64,000 bases of DNA from Nocardioides turkmenicus (GTDB lineage Bacteria > Actinomycetota > Actinomycetes > Propionibacteriales > Nocardioidaceae): NCBI RefSeq assembly GCF_011045035.1, contig NZ_JAALAA010000009.1, positions 182,065 to 246,064 on the forward strand, in the 5' to 3' direction. The translations under genes were made by a program, and so were the position numbers. Below are positions 62,066-64,000 of this stretch, one piece after another; position 1 is the first letter of the stretch, and each line of letters begins with the position of its first letter. A model generated the notes under the pieces. The model ran no database searches and was not told the origin of the DNA. It was given only the letters and a program-made list of their open reading frames with translations.

Positions 62066-63583
62066 TCATGCCTCCGGCTTGAGCAGCGGGAAGAGGATCG
62101 TTTCGCGGATCCCGGCACCGGTGAAGAGCATGATCGCCCGGTCCAGGCCGAGCCCGAGGCCGCCCATCGGCGGGGCACCGTACTCCAGCGCGCGCAGAAA
62201 GTCCTCGTCGAGCTGCATCGCCTCGGGGTCGCCGCCGGCGGCGAGGAGCGACTGCTGGGTGAGCACCTCGCGCTGCACGACCGGGTCGATCAGCTCGGTG
62301 AAGCCGGTGCCGCGCTCGACGCCGCCGATGATCAGGTCCCAGGCCAGGACCTTGCCCGGCTCCTCGTCGTTGATCCGCGCCAGCGGCTGGGCGATCGCCG
62401 GGAAGTCGCACAGGAAGGTCGGCTGGATCAGGTGGGGCTCGACCAGCTCGCCGCACAGCTCCATGACGATCTTGCCGGCGTCCCAGGCCGGGTCGAGCTC
62501 GACGTCGTGCTTGTCGGCCAGCGCCCTGAGCGTCTCCACGTCGGTGTCGGGGGTGACCTCGACGCCGACGGCCTCGGAGACACCCTCGTAGACCGGCAGC
62601 CACTTCCACTCGCCGTCGAGGTCGATGACGCCCGCCTCCGTCTCCACCTGGCGGGAGCCGACCGCGTCGGCGGCGGCGAGGTACATCTTCCGGATCTGCT
62701 CGGCGATCGTGAACTGGTCGCCGTAGGCCTGGTAGGCCTCGATCATCGTGAACTCGGGGCTGTGCGTGGAGTCGACGCCCTCGTTGCGGAAGATCCGGCC
62801 GATCTCGTAGACCTTGTCGACGCCGCCGACGACCGCCTTCTTGAGGTTGAGCTCGAGCGCGATGCGCAGCGTCATCGGCTGGTCGAACGCGTTCATGTGG
62901 GTGTTGAACGGCCGCGCGTGGGCGCCACCGTGGATGAGCTGCAGCACCGGGGTCTCGACCTCGAGGTAACCCTCGTCCTCCAGGCAGCGGCGGATCGCCT
63001 GGGTGATCTTCGCGCGCGTACGCACCATGTCGCGCGCCTCCTGGCGCACGATCAGGTCGGCGTAGCGCTGGCGGACCCGCGACTCCTCGGAGAGCTCCTT
63101 GTGGAGCACCGGCAGCGGTCGCAGCGCCTTGGAGGCCATCTGCCACTCGCTCGCCATGATGGAGAGCTCGCCGCGGCGCGAGGAGATCACCCGGCCGGTG
63201 ACGGCGACGTGGTCGCCGAGGTCGACCAGGCTCTTCCACTCCGCGAGCGACTCCTCACCCACCTCGGCCAGCGAGAGCATCACCTGGAGCCGGGTGCCGA
63301 CCCCCTCCTGGAGCGTCGCGAAGGCCAGCTTGCCGGTGTTGCGGACGAACATGACCCGACCGGCGACGGTGACCACGTCCTGGGTCTCCTCGCCGGCCTC
63401 GAGCTTGTCCTCGTAGGCCTCCCGCACCTCGGCGAGCGTGTGCGTGCGGCCGACCTCGATGGCGTACGCCTTCTTGCCCTCGGCCAGCAGGCGCTCGCGC
63501 TTCTCGCGCCGGACCAGCATCTGCTCGTTGAGGCTCTGCTGAACCTCGGGGGCATCTGGCGCGTTGGTGGTCTGCTCAGTCAC
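62066..63583 (-). CDS. lysS: Lysyl-tRNA synthetase, class II
   Basis: A 505-residue enzyme charging tRNA-Lys. The N-terminal OB-fold (~60-165: VAGRVMFVRNTGKLAFATLQ) binds the anticodon. The class II core has motif 2 (VYEIGRIFRNEGVDSTHSPEFTMIE) and motif 3 (MGGLGLGLDRAIMLFTGAGIRETILFP). The length matches bacterial LysS. The start is GTG 63583. The DUF3151 gene lies 44 nt upstream on the same strand. Confidence 0.96.
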   Translation of the reverse strand: MTEQTTNAPDAPEVQQSLNEQMLVRREKRERLLAEGKKAYAIEVGRTHTLAEVREAYEDKLEAGEETQDVVTVAGRVMFVRNTGKLAFATLQEGVGTRLQVMLSLAEVGEESLAEWKSLVDLGDHVAVTGRVISSRRGELSIMASEWQMASKALRPLPVLHKELSEESRVRQRYADLIVRQEARDMVRTRAKITQAIRRCLEDEGYLEVETPVLQLIHGGAHARPFNTHMNAFDQPMTLRIALELNLKKAVVGGVDKVYEIGRIFRNEGVDSTHSPEFTMIEAYQAYGDQFTIAEQIRKMYLAAADAVGSRQVETEAGVIDLDGEWKWLPVYEGVSEAVGVEVTPDTDVETLRALADKHDVELDPAWDAGKIVMELCGELVEPHLIQPTFLCDFPAIAQPLARINDEEPGKVLAWDLIIGGVERGTGFTELIDPVVQREVLTQQSLLAAGGDPEAMQLDEDFLRALEYGAPPMGGLGLGLDRAIMLFTGAGIRETILFPLLKPEA

Positions 63584-63627
63584 AGGGCAAGGCTAGGCGA
63601 AATCGCTGGTCCGACGCGATTCGGTAA

Positions 63628-64000
63628 TCAGCCCAGGAGAGTGTCGTACGCCGTGGGGCTGCTGTCGCGGAGGAACTCGCTGCAGCGCTCCCACTCGTCG
63701 GTCTCGCCGATCGCCTTGGCCTGTTCGGCCAGGAGAGCCAGCGAGGTGAGGAAGCCGCGGTTGGGCTCGTGCTCCCACGGCACCGGGCCGTGGCCCTTCC
63801 AGCCGTTGCGGCGCAGCATGTCGAGCGAGCGGTGGTAGCCGACACGGGCGTAGGCGTAGACCGTCACGTCCTCGGCGCCGGCCTCCTTGGCGGCCGTGGC
63901 GAGCGCTGCCCAGGCGGCGGGCGAGGCGGGGTGGCGGCGTACGACCTCGGCGGGCTCGGTGCCGGCGGCCAGCTCGTCGGTGGCGGGGTCGGCGGGGAGG
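63628..64000 (-). CDS. DUF3151 protein, cut by the window edge
   Basis: The N-terminal part of the gene is outside the window; the visible frame runs through the right edge. It contains LPADPATDELAAGTEPAEVV, ASPAAWAALATAAKEAG and VYAYARVGYHRSLDMLRRNG, then WKGHGPVPWEHEPNRGFL and ERCSEFLRDSSPTAYD, the DUF3151 signature. The function is unknown. In mycobacteria the homologue (Rv0360c) is near purA and fba, consistent with purA nearby here. Confidence 0.88.
   Translation of the reverse strand, partial: LPADPATDELAAGTEPAEVVRRHPASPAAWAALATAAKEAGAEDVTVYAYARVGYHRSLDMLRRNGWKGHGPVPWEHEPNRGFLTSLALLAEQAKAIGETDEWERCSEFLRDSSPTAYDTLLG

Overview
This is a high-GC actinobacterial chromosome segment. The GC-rich third codon positions, frequent GTG/TTG starts, frequent CGTACG-type words, Tat-exported enzymes and actinobacterial-only families (DUF3073, DUF3151, DUF4032, SCO7613-like, PhoX) fit the order Propionibacteriales, most likely Nocardioides or a close relative. 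That placement is an inference from gene content; no marker phylogeny was possible. I see no prophage, transposase, rRNA operon or CRISPR array.

The backbone is purine synthesis. Nine de novo pur genes lie in the window, all on the minus strand: purM and purF (12.0-14.6 kb), purL (31.5-33.8 kb), purQ and purS (41.7-42.6 kb), purC (46.7-47.6 kb), purB (54.9-56.3 kb), purD (57.9-59.2 kb) and purA (59.6-60.9 kb). They take PRPP to IMP and on to adenylosuccinate, except for the purN, purE/K and purH steps, which are not here. The Rv0807-purF-purM-DUF3073 order known from mycobacteria is recognisable but stretched by inserted genes: a PhoX phosphatase between DUF3073 and purM, and three sensor kinases plus a dipeptidase between purF and the sterol-carrier-like gene. 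purL is separated from purSQ by about 8 kb of cargo.

Layout: 0-4.4 kb holds tRNA-Asp, a serine hydrolase, a NarL-type two-component pair, tRNA-Glu and tRNA-Phe. 4.4-9.5 kb holds a giant membrane protein, a beta-propeller protein and DUF3073. 9.5-14.6 kb holds phoX, purM and purF. 14.8-20.5 kb is a tandem array of three soluble double-GAF histidine kinases; only the first keeps the phospho-accepting His, the other two having Gln and Arg there. 20.5-24.4 kb holds a dipeptidase, a sterol-carrier-like protein, a membrane protein, a beta-lactamase-fold hydrolase with a damaged start, and a GNAT enzyme. 24.4-31.5 kb is a regulator/transporter zone (WYL regulator, Drr-type ABC exporter, MFS pump behind a SoxR-like operator, CAP protein, TetR, frameshifted DUF2306 gene). 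31.5-42.6 kb holds purL, a sulfatase, two DUF1906/peptidoglycan-binding paralogues, a stress protein, a TetR/MFS pair and purQS. 42.7-50.9 kb holds an MFS pump, an AbiEi/nuclease-like gene flanked by two near-identical hairpins, an acyl-CoA ligase, purC, a sulfotransferase, a second beta-propeller protein, and a HIT-like/deaminase pair. 51-64 kb holds an MFS/ArsR pair, two ABM monooxygenases, an MpaB-type oxygenase, a Nudix gene apparently starting at CTG, purB, a kinase-fold DUF4032 protein, purD, TM2, purA, a LuxR-type regulator, lysS and a partial DUF3151 gene.

The strongest candidates for something new are the kinase array with two histidine-less members, the hairpin-flanked AbiEi/nuclease-like unit, and an 83-bp imperfect palindrome in a divergent promoter region. 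Two genes (beta-lactamase-like and DUF2306) each look as if one base is missing; whether this is biology or assembly error cannot be told from the sequence.
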